From Muribaculaceae bacterium (GTDB taxonomy: Bacteria > Bacteroidota > Bacteroidia > Bacteroidales > Muribaculaceae): a stretch of 64,000 nt of DNA. The stretch is taken from the NCBI GenBank assembly GCA_022510385.1, contig JAFLTQ010000007.1, forward strand, positions 54,757 to 118,756, written 5' to 3'. This document shows positions 45,390 to 55,153 of the stretch, in pieces. The first letter of the stretch is position 1. The number at the start of each line of letters is the position of its first letter. Made by a program: the position numbers and the translations under genes. Under the pieces are notes generated by a model. The model did no database searches, was not told the origin of the DNA, and worked only from the letters and a program-made list of their open reading frames with translations.

Positions 45390-48038
45390 ATGAGAGAAAA
45401 GACAGTACAGGAGCAGACAGCGGCTTCAAGACAGGTTGAACTGATAACCAATGCCCTCAGCAACAGAGATGATAAAGGCCACTGGATGAATATAAGCGGC
45501 AAACTGACTCCGAGACTACATTCCAAAGGAGCTGTATTGAGTCCGTTCAATGCAATGATATTGATGCTTCATTCAGATACCAACAATTATTCTACCGGTG
45601 TCTATACCACATTCAAAAAGACGCATGATTCCGGAAATACAGTCCTGAAAGATGAAAAATCTGTTCCGATGAATTGGTATAACTGGAACAAATACGTCAA
45701 CCGTAGCGATGACCGGGACGTGATTGACCGTGAAAAATATCTGACTCTAACTCCGGAGGAACAGAAGGAATACAAAGTAATCCGTCAAAGAGAAATCAGG
45801 TCACTTTTCAATATTGAACAGACCTCTTTCCCTACAGCGGAAGAAAAGCAGTTCGAGGAACTCGTGCAAAATTATGGAGGAAAGAGAGACAGAGGTTTTT
45901 TGACCAAGGCAGAAAAACAGCTCCGTAGTGAGATTTCAGGATTCAGAGGGATTATAGGAGCAAATCTTGTCCCTATCCGCAAGTCCACTACCGGAATCGC
46001 TGAATACAATCCTCAGAAAGATGCCATCTATATGCCCGACCAGAAACAGTTTCCGGAATATGAGGAATATGTAAGGGAACTAATAAGGAAGGCAGTAAGT
46101 GCCACAGGTCACAGGGAACGTCTCTCGAGGGAAGGAATGGTAATGAACGGTGGCCGAGCCCCGTCAGAAGATTCCGTAAGGTATGAAAGACTTGTGACAG
46201 AACTTGCTACCGGAATAAAGTTGGCTGACTATGGTCTTCCTGCCAGGATATCTGACGAAAATATCGGCATGGTTGAATACTGGAACCGTGAACTGAAAGA
46301 GAATCCATGTCTGATTGACGCTGTTGAGAGCGATGTCAATAATGCACTCGATGTTATCCGCAAGGCAGAGAAAGGAGAAAAGGTAGAGTTTGCCAATTCA
46401 CGGAACAGGCAGGAGACAAGGGATCTTCAAAAGAAAGACGGCCCTAATGTATCCGTAACCGACGCTCTCATTATGACTGACATTCTCCGTCACGGAGGAA
46501 TGGGAGTTTCAGAAAGAAACTTCCGGTCACAGGCTGAACACCTTGAATTCATGGACAAATTTGATTTGGGATTTTATAACCAGCAGATCCGGGAGTCTAT
46601 TGCAACTGCAAAATCCACCGATGATCCGGAGGTCATGAACATTGCCTACACGGAGGCTGCGACAGCCGCTTCCAAGATAAGCCAGATCTGTACTGAATTA
46701 TTGCCAAAAGACTGGGAACTGAAAGGTTCACATATAATTGCAAGTCAGATATCGGAGGGAGTTGACCGCAGAAGTAAGGAAATGACAGTAGTGATAGATA
46801 AAAACACAAAGATTGCGGATGTCATTCTTCCCGGAGGAGCTTTGAGCGGTGGCAATGTCGATATCCCTGTACAAGGCAAGCAGCCTTTTTATATCACTCC
46901 CGATGAAGTGATGTCGGAGCAAGAGAGGACCGAATGCAATGCGAGGGTTTTGTCTAACAACATTCCCGGTTTCAACAAAGATAAAATCGCTATGGCACTA
47001 TTGGCTCAGGGAGCTTCCTATGTAAGGTTCTTTAATAAGGACGGATTCCTGAAATATAATCCGGAGGATTCATATTTCGAAGACAAGGAGGTTTTCGGAG
47101 CCAAGTTACAAGGCAAGGAACTTGCCAAGATAACCACATACGATGTGAGCGAAGCAGTGAACCGTGCGACCGAGATGCAGTTTGACAGGATCCAGATGGT
47201 AAGGGATGACAACAACGGCTGGGCTATGTACCTGAAACCGATGAATGAACCCGGTTTTGCAATTACTCCTGACAAGGGTGATATCAACCGTTTCTTTTCC
47301 ACGGTGAAGCAGAACCAGTCAGAGGCAGACTCTGTAAGGAACGAATTGGCTCAGAAATATTATGCCATGGCCAAGGCCAATCCTTCAATGAAGTCAGACC
47401 TGTTTGGCAGTGTGCCAGAAGGGATTGACCCATTGAGGATAAAGAGAGTCAATGTGTTCAAGACGAAGGATAACAAGATTCTATGTGTACCGGTGATAGA
47501 TGGAATTCAGAAAGTACAGCCAAGAGAAGTGACGAAGGAACAATGGCAAAGGATGTGGATAACCGATGATGTCAGCCAATACAAGACAAACCTTGCAGCA
47601 ACTTTATTTGCGGATATACTCCGTCAACAAGTTCAGACTGAAAACACGGAAAGGAACAACAATATAGAGGTAGCCAAATCGGAACCTGAAGTTGCCCACA
47701 ACTTTGAGGGATTGAAGCAGTATGAGGAATTGAAAGACAAATATGAAGACTCCACACTTATGCTGAAAGTTGGTGAAAGTTACGAGACTTATGGCAGAGA
47801 CGCTGTAAGGGTCGGCGATATTCTGGGCATAGCACTCAAAGAGATGATGCCGCCTGAAAAATTAGAGAAGATGAATTTCCTCTCGATGACAGTGGATGAA
47901 TATAACAGCCATCTGCCGAAACTTAAGGAAGCCGGTCTGACAATAGCCGTACAGGATTTTAAGGAACCTAAGGCTGAGATTGCAATGGAACCGGCAATGT
48001 CTGAAGAAAACAGCCAAAGATCCGGATTTAAAAGATAA
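45390..48038 (+). CDS. Degenerate ArdC-like protein with MutS-I-type C-terminal domain
   Basis: This 882-residue protein has an ArdC-type N-terminal region (NISGKLTPRLHSKGAVLSPFNAMILMLHSD; residues 30-110). A region similar to the ArdC zincin follows (AIYMPDQKQFPEYEEYVRELIRKAVSATGHRERLSREGM, then VRYERLVTELATGIKLADYGL). The HExxH of active ArdC is replaced by IRKAV, so the peptidase is probably dead. Residues about 795-840 (ELKDKYEDSTLMLKVGESYETYGRDAVRVGDILGI) look like a MutS N-terminal domain I, seen in other Bacteroidales ICE proteins. It precedes an intact ArdC gene by two positions; presumably it binds DNA or protects incoming DNA. The leader CCTAATCCAC lies 21 nt before the start. Confidence 0.65.
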   Translation: MREKTVQEQTAASRQVELITNALSNRDDKGHWMNISGKLTPRLHSKGAVLSPFNAMILMLHSDTNNYSTGVYTTFKKTHDSGNTVLKDEKSVPMNWYNWNKYVNRSDDRDVIDREKYLTLTPEEQKEYKVIRQREIRSLFNIEQTSFPTAEEKQFEELVQNYGGKRDRGFLTKAEKQLRSEISGFRGIIGANLVPIRKSTTGIAEYNPQKDAIYMPDQKQFPEYEEYVRELIRKAVSATGHRERLSREGMVMNGGRAPSEDSVRYERLVTELATGIKLADYGLPARISDENIGMVEYWNRELKENPCLIDAVESDVNNALDVIRKAEKGEKVEFANSRNRQETRDLQKKDGPNVSVTDALIMTDILRHGGMGVSERNFRSQAEHLEFMDKFDLGFYNQQIRESIATAKSTDDPEVMNIAYTEAATAASKISQICTELLPKDWELKGSHIIASQISEGVDRRSKEMTVVIDKNTKIADVILPGGALSGGNVDIPVQGKQPFYITPDEVMSEQERTECNARVLSNNIPGFNKDKIAMALLAQGASYVRFFNKDGFLKYNPEDSYFEDKEVFGAKLQGKELAKITTYDVSEAVNRATEMQFDRIQMVRDDNNGWAMYLKPMNEPGFAITPDKGDINRFFSTVKQNQSEADSVRNELAQKYYAMAKANPSMKSDLFGSVPEGIDPLRIKRVNVFKTKDNKILCVPVIDGIQKVQPREVTKEQWQRMWITDDVSQYKTNLAATLFADILRQQVQTENTERNNNIEVAKSEPEVAHNFEGLKQYEELKDKYEDSTLMLKVGESYETYGRDAVRVGDILGIALKEMMPPEKLEKMNFLSMTVDEYNSHLPKLKEAGLTIAVQDFKEPKAEIAMEPAMSEENSQRSGFKR

Positions 48039-48074
48039 AATAAATTTAGTACCTAATCCTAATTGTAAATAAAA

Positions 48075-49658
48075 ATGGCAAGCAGTTCGCAACAATATGT
48101 CGATCAATATGCTGAATATGCCATGGAGCAAATGAGGCTTTATGGTATTCCGGCATCTGTGACTTTGGCTCAAGGTATTCTTGAAAGTGCCAACGGGAAA
48201 AGCCGTCTGGCACAGAACGAGAACAATCATTTCGGTATCAAGGCGACACAGTCATGGATCAATAACGGAGGAAGATATGGTCTCTATACAGACGACAAAC
48301 CTAACGAGAAGTTCTGCAGTTATGACTCAGTAGCCGATTCCTACGCTCATCATTCTCGGTTCCTCAAAGAAAATTCACGTTATTCTTCCTGTTTTGCTCT
48401 GTCTGCTGATGATTACAAAGGATGGGCATGGGGATTGGACAAAGCCGGATATGCCACCTCAGGGAAATATGCTCCGTCACTGATTTCCGTAATAGAGAAA
48501 ATGGATCTCTCCAAATATGACAGGATGGTTATGGAAGAGATGGCTGCCAAAGGTCTTAAACCGGGTCAAGGCCAAGGGACCTCTTATGGAGGTGCGGTAG
48601 TTTCCTCCGATTATGCTTTCCCGTTGAAGAAGAATGAATTCATGCTGGTTACTTCTCCTTTCGGTCTTAAGCAGGATCCCTGTAACCCGAAACATGAACA
48701 GATGCACAAAGGCATCGATATCAAATGTAACAATGAACCATTGTTGGCAACCGAAAAGAACGGTAAGGTAATCGCTGTCAATGAGAATACCAATACTCCC
48801 GGAGGAAAGTCGGTTACCATACAATATGAAAGAGAGGACGGCACAAAGATGCAGGTCTATTATGCACATCTTTCATCGGTAGGTGTAAAGGTTGGGGAAA
48901 CAGTAAATGCCGGGCAGCAGATAGGAATATCAGGCAACACAGGAACCAGGACTACCGGGCCCCATCTTCACTTAGGAGTTAAGCAGGTTGATGCCGATGG
49001 CAAAGCCAGGGATATTGATCCTGCAATCTATCTAGCTGACATAGCTTCCAAAGGGAATATAAATATAAAGGCCATGCATAATGGTACGGATATTCTTGAA
49101 AAATATAAGGTAGAGAATCCGGAATCTCAGACTCAGGATAGAGAGATAACAAACGACCTTGACTTATCCCTTACTCCGGAAGACTGGATGAAAAAGCTTC
49201 TCTCTTCAGAAGATGGAGGTGTCGGAATGTCAGGGATGAGTGCAGATCCCATTATGGATATGGTAATTACAATGTTCACATCCCTGATGGCACTTGCAAC
49301 TACAATCGACAATAAATCAGAGGAAGAAAAGATGGCAATAGCTACAGAATCTGCCCTAAATAGATCAATTGATCTTACAGCAGTGGTGCCTTCCATGAAG
49401 GAATGTTATCTGACTATAAGCGAAGGTTCATTGCCGGTATTACATACCAATGACGGCAAGGAAAACTTGTCGATACAATTGACAACAAATGACATGAACC
49501 GGTTGAATCTCGCACTTTCTGACAGTTCACTTGATGAAACCCAGAAACAGCAGAGAGTTTCATCGGTAATCGGCAATATGATTGTGAATGCAAAGATGTC
49601 CCAGACCTATCAGCAGGGAATGTCAGAGGGTCAGGAACAAGGCATGCAATTGAAATAA
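48075..49658 (+). CDS. Bifunctional glucosaminidase (GH73-like) and M23 peptidase
   Basis: This 527-residue peptidoglycan hydrolase has residues about 10-155 as a glucosaminidase domain (ASVTLAQGILESANGKSRLAQNENNHFGIK, catalytic Glu37 in the ESANGKS motif). Residues about 190-330 are an M23 domain: MHKGIDIK supplies the HxxxD zinc pair and GPHLHLGVK the HxH pair. No signal peptide is visible at the start, so export would be by the transfer channel or by an unrecognised route. The C-terminal part (about 350-527) is acidic and helical, without a known domain. Large wall-cutting enzymes of this layout accompany T4SS genes in Bacteroidales elements. The leader CCTAATCCTA is 13 nt before the start. 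Confidence 0.75.
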   Translation: MASSSQQYVDQYAEYAMEQMRLYGIPASVTLAQGILESANGKSRLAQNENNHFGIKATQSWINNGGRYGLYTDDKPNEKFCSYDSVADSYAHHSRFLKENSRYSSCFALSADDYKGWAWGLDKAGYATSGKYAPSLISVIEKMDLSKYDRMVMEEMAAKGLKPGQGQGTSYGGAVVSSDYAFPLKKNEFMLVTSPFGLKQDPCNPKHEQMHKGIDIKCNNEPLLATEKNGKVIAVNENTNTPGGKSVTIQYEREDGTKMQVYYAHLSSVGVKVGETVNAGQQIGISGNTGTRTTGPHLHLGVKQVDADGKARDIDPAIYLADIASKGNINIKAMHNGTDILEKYKVENPESQTQDREITNDLDLSLTPEDWMKKLLSSEDGGVGMSGMSADPIMDMVITMFTSLMALATTIDNKSEEEKMAIATESALNRSIDLTAVVPSMKECYLTISEGSLPVLHTNDGKENLSIQLTTNDMNRLNLALSDSSLDETQKQQRVSSVIGNMIVNAKMSQTYQQGMSEGQEQGMQLK

Positions 49659-49685
49659 GTTCTAATCCACTAATAAACAACAAAG

Positions 49686-50324
49686 ATGTTAAAAGTTAAT
49701 TCAAAAGTGAATGGAGTGGTAGCAGGAGCAGCCTCCTTGCGAACCTCTAAGGACGGTAAGTCCTATGTGAGTTTTAACCTTAGAGTCAATGTTCCGGGTT
49801 CAAGGAACAATATGCCCGGGCAGGAAATCCTGGTATCGGTATCAAAAGAAGGTACTCAAAATGATACTCAAAGTTTTTCAGCCGGTAAACGGATTGAAGT
49901 TGAGGGAATCCTGACTTTCAGAAAGAACGGGGATAATCTGTATTTCAACGTCAGAGCCATTAATATAGACTTCAATCCGGAAGAAACAAAAGACATGATT
50001 GAAGGTACACTTGAATTCAAGGGTACACTTGGTAACAAAGTTGAAGAAAAGACGGATAAGAAAGGGAACCAATTCATCATCTTTTCTGCTTTCTCTACAG
50101 ACAAAGTTGGGGAAGAATTCCAGTTTACCTGGGTTCGTTTTATCAGATTCAATGCACAGAGAGAGGTCTTCATGTTGCCGAAGTCAAAGATACAGGCCAC
50201 CGGACAGTTTGAAGTGTCTTCATACAATGGCCGTATCAGTCTCGATTGTCGGTGTGATTCAGTGGGATTATGGGAAAAGAAACTGCCGTTTGTTCCGGCT
50301 GACGGCGAAGAAGCTCCTTATTGA
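49686..50324 (+). CDS. OB-fold single-stranded-DNA-binding-like protein, two OB repeats
   Basis: This 212-residue protein has two SSB-like halves. Residues 1-100 contain SKVNGVVAGAASLRTSKDGKSYVSFNLRVNV and IEVEGILTFRKNGDNLYFNVRAINIDF. Residues about 105-200 (GTLEFKGTLGNKVEEKTDKKGNQFIIFSAFST ... KIQATGQFEVSSYNGRISLDCR) repeat the same pattern. Both look like the OB fold of DNA-binding SSB proteins, so it may protect transferred single strands. It is next to ArdC, a usual neighbour of SSB in mobile elements. The acidic tail typical of SSB is missing. The stop (50322-50324) lies 2 nt before the ArdC ATG. Confidence 0.65.
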   Translation: MLKVNSKVNGVVAGAASLRTSKDGKSYVSFNLRVNVPGSRNNMPGQEILVSVSKEGTQNDTQSFSAGKRIEVEGILTFRKNGDNLYFNVRAINIDFNPEETKDMIEGTLEFKGTLGNKVEEKTDKKGNQFIIFSAFSTDKVGEEFQFTWVRFIRFNAQREVFMLPKSKIQATGQFEVSSYNGRISLDCRCDSVGLWEKKLPFVPADGEEAPY

Positions 50325-50326
50325 GT

Positions 50327-51532
50327 ATGGCATATAGGAAATTCAATAGTGACGGGTCTTCAGCTGAAGAAAAGGCTCTTGACCGCTTCGCTGATCTGAT
50401 GATTGAGAAGATCAAATCCTTGCAGAAGGATTGGGAGAAGCCCTGGTTCAGCGAGAATATGCTGAAATGGCCGAAGAATCTTAGCGGTCGAAAGTACAAC
50501 GGTATGAATGCCATAGGACTGATGTTACTTAGTGAGCAGAAGAAGTATGAACTGCCGGTATTTTGCACATTCCAAAGAGTTGTAGGTCTAAATTATGATG
50601 CAGACAAGAAACCTTTGGTTGATAAGGAAGGCAACAATCTTCCGACAGTGACTGTAAACAAGGGGGAGAAATCATTCCCGGTATTCATCACTACTTTTAC
50701 CTGTGTCAATAAAGACAGCAGAGCGAAAATTCCTTATGACGATTACAAGAAACTGTCTAATGAGGAAAAACAGGACTATAACGTCTATCCCAAGCTGAAT
50801 GTCTATAATGTATTCAATGTAGATCAGACGAACATTAAGGAGTCTCGTCCTGAATTGTATGCCAAACTGCAGGAACAGAATCAGCTTCAGAAAGCCAAAT
50901 TGGAGAATGGAGATGTCTTTTCTTTCCCGGCTGTTGATGAAATGATAGCCAAGAATGCCTGGGTATGCCCGATTCAGCCGATAAAACAGGATGAAGCCTA
51001 TTATAGTCCCTCAAGAGATGTGATAGTGGTTCCGGAGAAGAATCAGTTTATCGACGGAGAAAGTTACTATGGCACGACTTTCCACGAAATGATTCATTCT
51101 ACCGGTCATGCAGACCGATTAAACCGTTTGGAACCAGGATCGGGCTTTGGTTCCGATTCTTATGCTCGAGAGGAACTGGTTGCTGAATTGGGAGCTGCAC
51201 TTACTTGTTCAAGTTACGGAATAGTAAAGAATATGAAGGGAGACAGTGCAGCCTATCTGAAATCCTGGCTTGACCATTTACAAAAAGAACCTGACTTTAT
51301 CAAATCCACGCTCCAGGATGTAAAAAAGGCAACCGCCATGGTAACCGGCCGTATAGACAGGGTTCAGGAACAGATTGACACCTATCAGTCAGTTGTTGGT
51401 AATGAAAGAGAATTTCCGGATATGTACGATATGGATATGGACGGCAATACGGTTGAAGTGGCTCACTCAGAACTACAACCTTTTGAACAGGTAGAAGAAG
51501 AGAACATGCCGTTCAAAGGCAGAGGAAGATAA
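50327..51532 (+). CDS. ArdC-like antirestriction protein (zincin metallopeptidase)
   Basis: This 401-residue protein from ATG 50327 has an ArdC N-terminal ssDNA-binding part (WPKNLSGRKYNGMNAIGLMLL ... KYELPVFCTFQRV) and a C-terminal metallopeptidase-like domain. The latter has FHEMIHSTGH (zinc-binding HExxH at about residues 253-257) and YAREELVAELGAA, the third-ligand region. ArdC-family proteins protect incoming conjugative DNA from restriction. A TTG at 50321 overlaps the previous stop but gives only two extra residues; ATG is the more likely start. It is the last gene of the right-hand module; a hairpin follows. Confidence 0.85.
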   Translation: MAYRKFNSDGSSAEEKALDRFADLMIEKIKSLQKDWEKPWFSENMLKWPKNLSGRKYNGMNAIGLMLLSEQKKYELPVFCTFQRVVGLNYDADKKPLVDKEGNNLPTVTVNKGEKSFPVFITTFTCVNKDSRAKIPYDDYKKLSNEEKQDYNVYPKLNVYNVFNVDQTNIKESRPELYAKLQEQNQLQKAKLENGDVFSFPAVDEMIAKNAWVCPIQPIKQDEAYYSPSRDVIVVPEKNQFIDGESYYGTTFHEMIHSTGHADRLNRLEPGSGFGSDSYAREELVAELGAALTCSSYGIVKNMKGDSAAYLKSWLDHLQKEPDFIKSTLQDVKKATAMVTGRIDRVQEQIDTYQSVVGNEREFPDMYDMDMDGNTVEVAHSELQPFEQVEEENMPFKGRGR

Positions 51533-51589
51533 AAAAAGCAATGAAAGAGTAGATTTTTTCATGTCATAAGTGTTTGGTTAATTGTTGGA

Positions 51590-51617
51590 ACGACAGACTC
51601 CCTCCAGAGCCTGCCGT
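51590..51617 (+). terminator. Candidate intrinsic terminator after the ArdC gene
   Basis: ACGACAG (51590-51596) and CTGCCGT (51611-51617) pair with one mismatch, with an inner CTC/GAG pairing; a T-rich tail (TTTCTTTGTT) follows. It lies about 60 nt after the stop codon and could end the module transcript. Confidence 0.5.
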
Positions 51618-52963
51618 TTCTTTGTTCCTGTTTATTTGAAATGAATAAAACCCAACTAACTAATAGGTTAGTTTTAATCTGTCCAAAAGGAAATGGGTTA
51701 TTGAACATATCAAATACTTTTTTCTGAAAAATGTTCGTGTTATGAAGTCTAAAGTCAAGTATTATATAGAACTGGTATATTTTTTGGAATCTATACATAG
51801 GGAATTAGTGGCTATGTTCTGTATAATAAAAGCAAATGAAAAGTTGATACCAACATTTCTAGCAATTTATTGTTGCTCCAAGGGTGGAGAAATGCAGTCA
51901 CCAATGAGTGGAATTAATAAATATCTCAACTGAGGATTGTTCCTTTTTCAAGAGCTATAGCGGACCGATTCGGGTTCGACATACAGGATAGAGTAAAGCT
52001 CAATAACGAAAGACTGATAAATGTTAAGAGACAAAGAAGAAACGTAAGGAGAAGATAATTAAGAGTTACAGAAATATAGAAAAAATAAAAAGGAAGTGTA
52101 GCTTCTCTTCAAAGACATAAATTCAGCACCACATTCCTTCTATGATGTAAGGAATACAAAGAAGACACAAAATCGACAAAGATTAACCCTAATAGATAAC
52201 TAAAGGTATTTTGGGTAATAAGTTTCAAGACGGCCGACTATATAGTTTTCAAAATAGGATAATCCAACTGTAATATATTCAATTCAGGAGGAAATACGTT
52301 AAATTTTAATATAGCCGGTGCTTTTAGGAACTCTTGAACAGGCTGTTTTATAGACAAAGATGTTAGCAAAGTGTTAAGATGGGTTACTATTGGTCTTATA
52401 TTATGCTATATTCGTCTGCTGATGTATTATATAAAAAATTGGTCTTCAACTGTTACATTATAGTAGTTTAGAGTATCTGCAACAATTATAATATCGTATG
52501 TGTGAAGTTAATTTTCTACCGATTGTTCATCTTAAAGCATATTTGTATTTCAAAATTGTTATGATAGGAAGCAAACCTTTTAATGAAATTTCTACTTAAG
52601 CAATTAGAAGGAATTTAAAGTCGCAGTATAAATTTATTGATGAAATGTCATTTGACAAGGTATAATTAATATTGTAAGATTGATTGTGGAATTATGAATA
52701 AGACATGGTTATTTCTTAGCATATAAGGCTACTTGTACTCTTAAGTGTAATAGATTATTTTATTTGACGAATATAGGAGGATTAATTATTTCTTTTATTG
52801 TGAGAATGGTAATAGTATAACTGTAGGAAGTTAAGCTGTAAAGACTATTACGATTTTACTGTCCACCATCTCAACATGAAAGGTTGAATCTTTCAAATAG
52901 CTTACACACTTTTACAAAATGAAGCTTCATTTTATAGGTGATAAGGGTTGAAATATTTATTTT
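51618..52963. other. Gene-poor region between the transfer module and the exporter gene
   Basis: About 1.3 kb of AT-rich sequence without a convincing gene. One possible coding remnant is the open frame 51948-52058 (RAIADRFGFDIQDRVKLNNERL, then a basic tail ending in a stop), which reads like the C-terminal end of a DNA-binding protein but has no start. The 62-codon frame 51742-51933 looks random. TAATCCTCC-type short motifs recur here (52788) as at 23984-24027. Confidence 0.45.
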
Positions 52964-55153
52964 TTAGTTTCCTAGTTCAAGTTGATTTTTAACGAGATTG
53001 TAATATATCCCTTTCTTTTTTATGAGAAAATTGTGTTTCCCAGTCTCGACGACCTTCCCACCGTCAAGTACTATTATCTGATCTGCGTTTTTGACTGTTG
53101 ATAGACGGTGAGCTACCACTACTACTGTTCTACCTTTGTAAAACTCATCCAGATTTTTAACTATAGCTCTTTCATTTTTGGCATCGAGAGCATTTGTTGC
53201 TTCATCAAGAAAAATGAAGTCTGGATTCTTATAGACAGCCCTCGCAATCAGTATCCTTTGTTTCTGACCTTGGCTTAATCCTACGCCATCTCTGCCAATT
53301 TGGGTGGAATACCCGAGAGGTAAGCTTATAATGTAATCATGTATTAGTGCAATTTTGGCGGCTTCTATTAATCTGTCTTCGTCAATATTTTCATCTCCAA
53401 TTGCAATATTTCGTGATATAGATTCTGAAAAGATAACTCCATCCTGCATAACTACACCACAGTGGGATCTCCACCATTTAATATTATAGTTTGTCAGATT
53501 ATTATCTGCTAATAATATTTCACCATTTAAGGGGACATAAAAACCTAGAAGTAGTTTTAGAATGGTAGTCTTACCACTTCCTGAAGCACCTACGATAGCT
53601 GTGACTTTTCCCTGAGGAATAGTAAATGATATGTCATCTAATGTTTTTCTTCGAGCATGTCTATTATATTTAAAATCAAGGTGCTTTATTGTAATTTCTT
53701 TGTTATCAGATTGAAATGAATTCCATTGAGAAGATTTAGTTTCTTCTTCTTTAACCATATGTATCTCATTAATTCGTTCAAGTGATAATTTTACATCCTG
53801 AAATGAATTTACAAAAGACATAAGTTGTTCAATAGGAGAATTAAGTTGTCCAATTATATATTGTACTGCCAGCATGGCACCCAGCGTCATCTGTCCGTTG
53901 ATTACAGAAGTTGCTGCCAGTACAGTAATTATTATGTTCTTTACTTCGTTTATAAATATAGATCCGGCTTCTTGAATTTGTTGAAGTTTCAAAGCTTTAA
54001 TTTGAACAGAAAATAAATCTGCTTGATTATCTTCCCATTCCCATCTTCGTCTTTGCTCACATCCTTGTAATTTTATTTCCTGTATGGATGTAATAAATTG
54101 AAATGTACGGTCTTGATTCTTTGCTTGAAAACTAAATAATTCATAATCAATTATTTTTCTTTTATGTAGAAATAGGGAAATCCAAGCTGCATATATTAAA
54201 CTTCCCACTAAAAATATTAGGAAAATAAGGATGTCATAAAAAGAAAGAACTAATCCAAGAACACAGAAACTTACAATTGAAAAGAGTAAGCTTAAAACTT
54301 GAGTTGTAAGAAAATTTTGAATACGGTTATGATCTCCCATCCTTTGCATGAAATCTCCTATAAGTTTTGATTCAAAGAAAGCCATGGGTAGTTTAAGTAA
54401 TTTTATAAAAAAATCGCTTACAAGAGATAGATTAAGTCGAATAGATATATGCAATAGAAGCCATCGACGAATAAAGTCAATAGCCATTTTACCACATACA
54501 ATCATTAGTTCCCCTAATAATATTAGCCAAATTAGATTAATAGCCTCTCTTTTAATTCCTATATCAACAATTGCTTGAGTTAAGAATGGTAGTATTAATT
54601 CTAAAATACATCCTGAGAATAATCCTAGAGCTATTATAGATAGATGAAGTTTATAAATTTTTAGATATTTTCCAATTACATTTAATGAATAAGTAGGCTT
54701 TTCGGGATAAAAATCCTTGTTTTCAAAGAATTCTTGCAAAGGTTCAAGCAGTAAACATATACCATGTTTATTATCAAAATTTGAAATGCACCAATGTTTT
54801 TTAAATTCTGCTTCACTGTAAACCAATCTGCCCATTCCTGGATCAGCTATGTAAAATTTATTATTATTATAACGATATAATACAACAAAATGATTTTGGT
54901 TCCAATGCAGTATGCATGGTTTGTCTATTGTTTTTAACATAGACAAAGTAAGTTGAAGAGAAGTCGCTTTGAACCCGATGGAGGTAGAGGCATCTTTAAT
55001 TCCAAGTAAGGAAACTCCTTCAACTGTTGGCTCGCATATTTTTTCCATTTCTTCAAATGAAAATGATTTACCGTAGTATTCACATATCATTTGCAGACAC
55101 GAAATACCACATTGAATGGCATCCCGCTGAAGTATAATAGGAAATTTTGTCAT
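52964..55153 (-). CDS. Peptide-exporting ABC transporter with C39 peptidase domain
   Basis: This 729-residue protein has three parts. Residues 1-130 are a C39 cysteine-peptidase domain: Gln9, Cys15 (DAIQCGISCL), His88 (QNHFVVL) and Asp104 (IADPG). Residues about 160-440 are the membrane domain. Residues about 480-729 are the ATPase, with Walker A GASGSGKTT, signature LSQGQKQRI, Walker [13 protein letters not shown] and H-loop VVAHRLST. Such transporters cut after the GG of a leader and export the core peptide. The 5' end overlaps the DUF6734 gene by 4 nt, in one operon with the precursor gene, whose leader ends in GG. No adaptor (HlyD) gene follows in this cluster. Confidence 0.88.
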   Translation of the reverse strand: MTKFPIILQRDAIQCGISCLQMICEYYGKSFSFEEMEKICEPTVEGVSLLGIKDASTSIGFKATSLQLTLSMLKTIDKPCILHWNQNHFVVLYRYNNNKFYIADPGMGRLVYSEAEFKKHWCISNFDNKHGICLLLEPLQEFFENKDFYPEKPTYSLNVIGKYLKIYKLHLSIIALGLFSGCILELILPFLTQAIVDIGIKREAINLIWLILLGELMIVCGKMAIDFIRRWLLLHISIRLNLSLVSDFFIKLLKLPMAFFESKLIGDFMQRMGDHNRIQNFLTTQVLSLLFSIVSFCVLGLVLSFYDILIFLIFLVGSLIYAAWISLFLHKRKIIDYELFSFQAKNQDRTFQFITSIQEIKLQGCEQRRRWEWEDNQADLFSVQIKALKLQQIQEAGSIFINEVKNIIITVLAATSVINGQMTLGAMLAVQYIIGQLNSPIEQLMSFVNSFQDVKLSLERINEIHMVKEEETKSSQWNSFQSDNKEITIKHLDFKYNRHARRKTLDDISFTIPQGKVTAIVGASGSGKTTILKLLLGFYVPLNGEILLADNNLTNYNIKWWRSHCGVVMQDGVIFSESISRNIAIGDENIDEDRLIEAAKIALIHDYIISLPLGYSTQIGRDGVGLSQGQKQRILIARAVYKNPDFIFLDEATNALDAKNERAIVKNLDEFYKGRTVVVVAHRLSTVKNADQIIVLDGGKVVETGKHNFLIKKKGIYYNLVKNQLELGN

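Noticed and set aside
51742..51933. 63-codon open frame after the ArdC gene
   Set aside because: Low-complexity random-looking sequence, no signal, no neighbours in the same operon; left as unexplained spacer.
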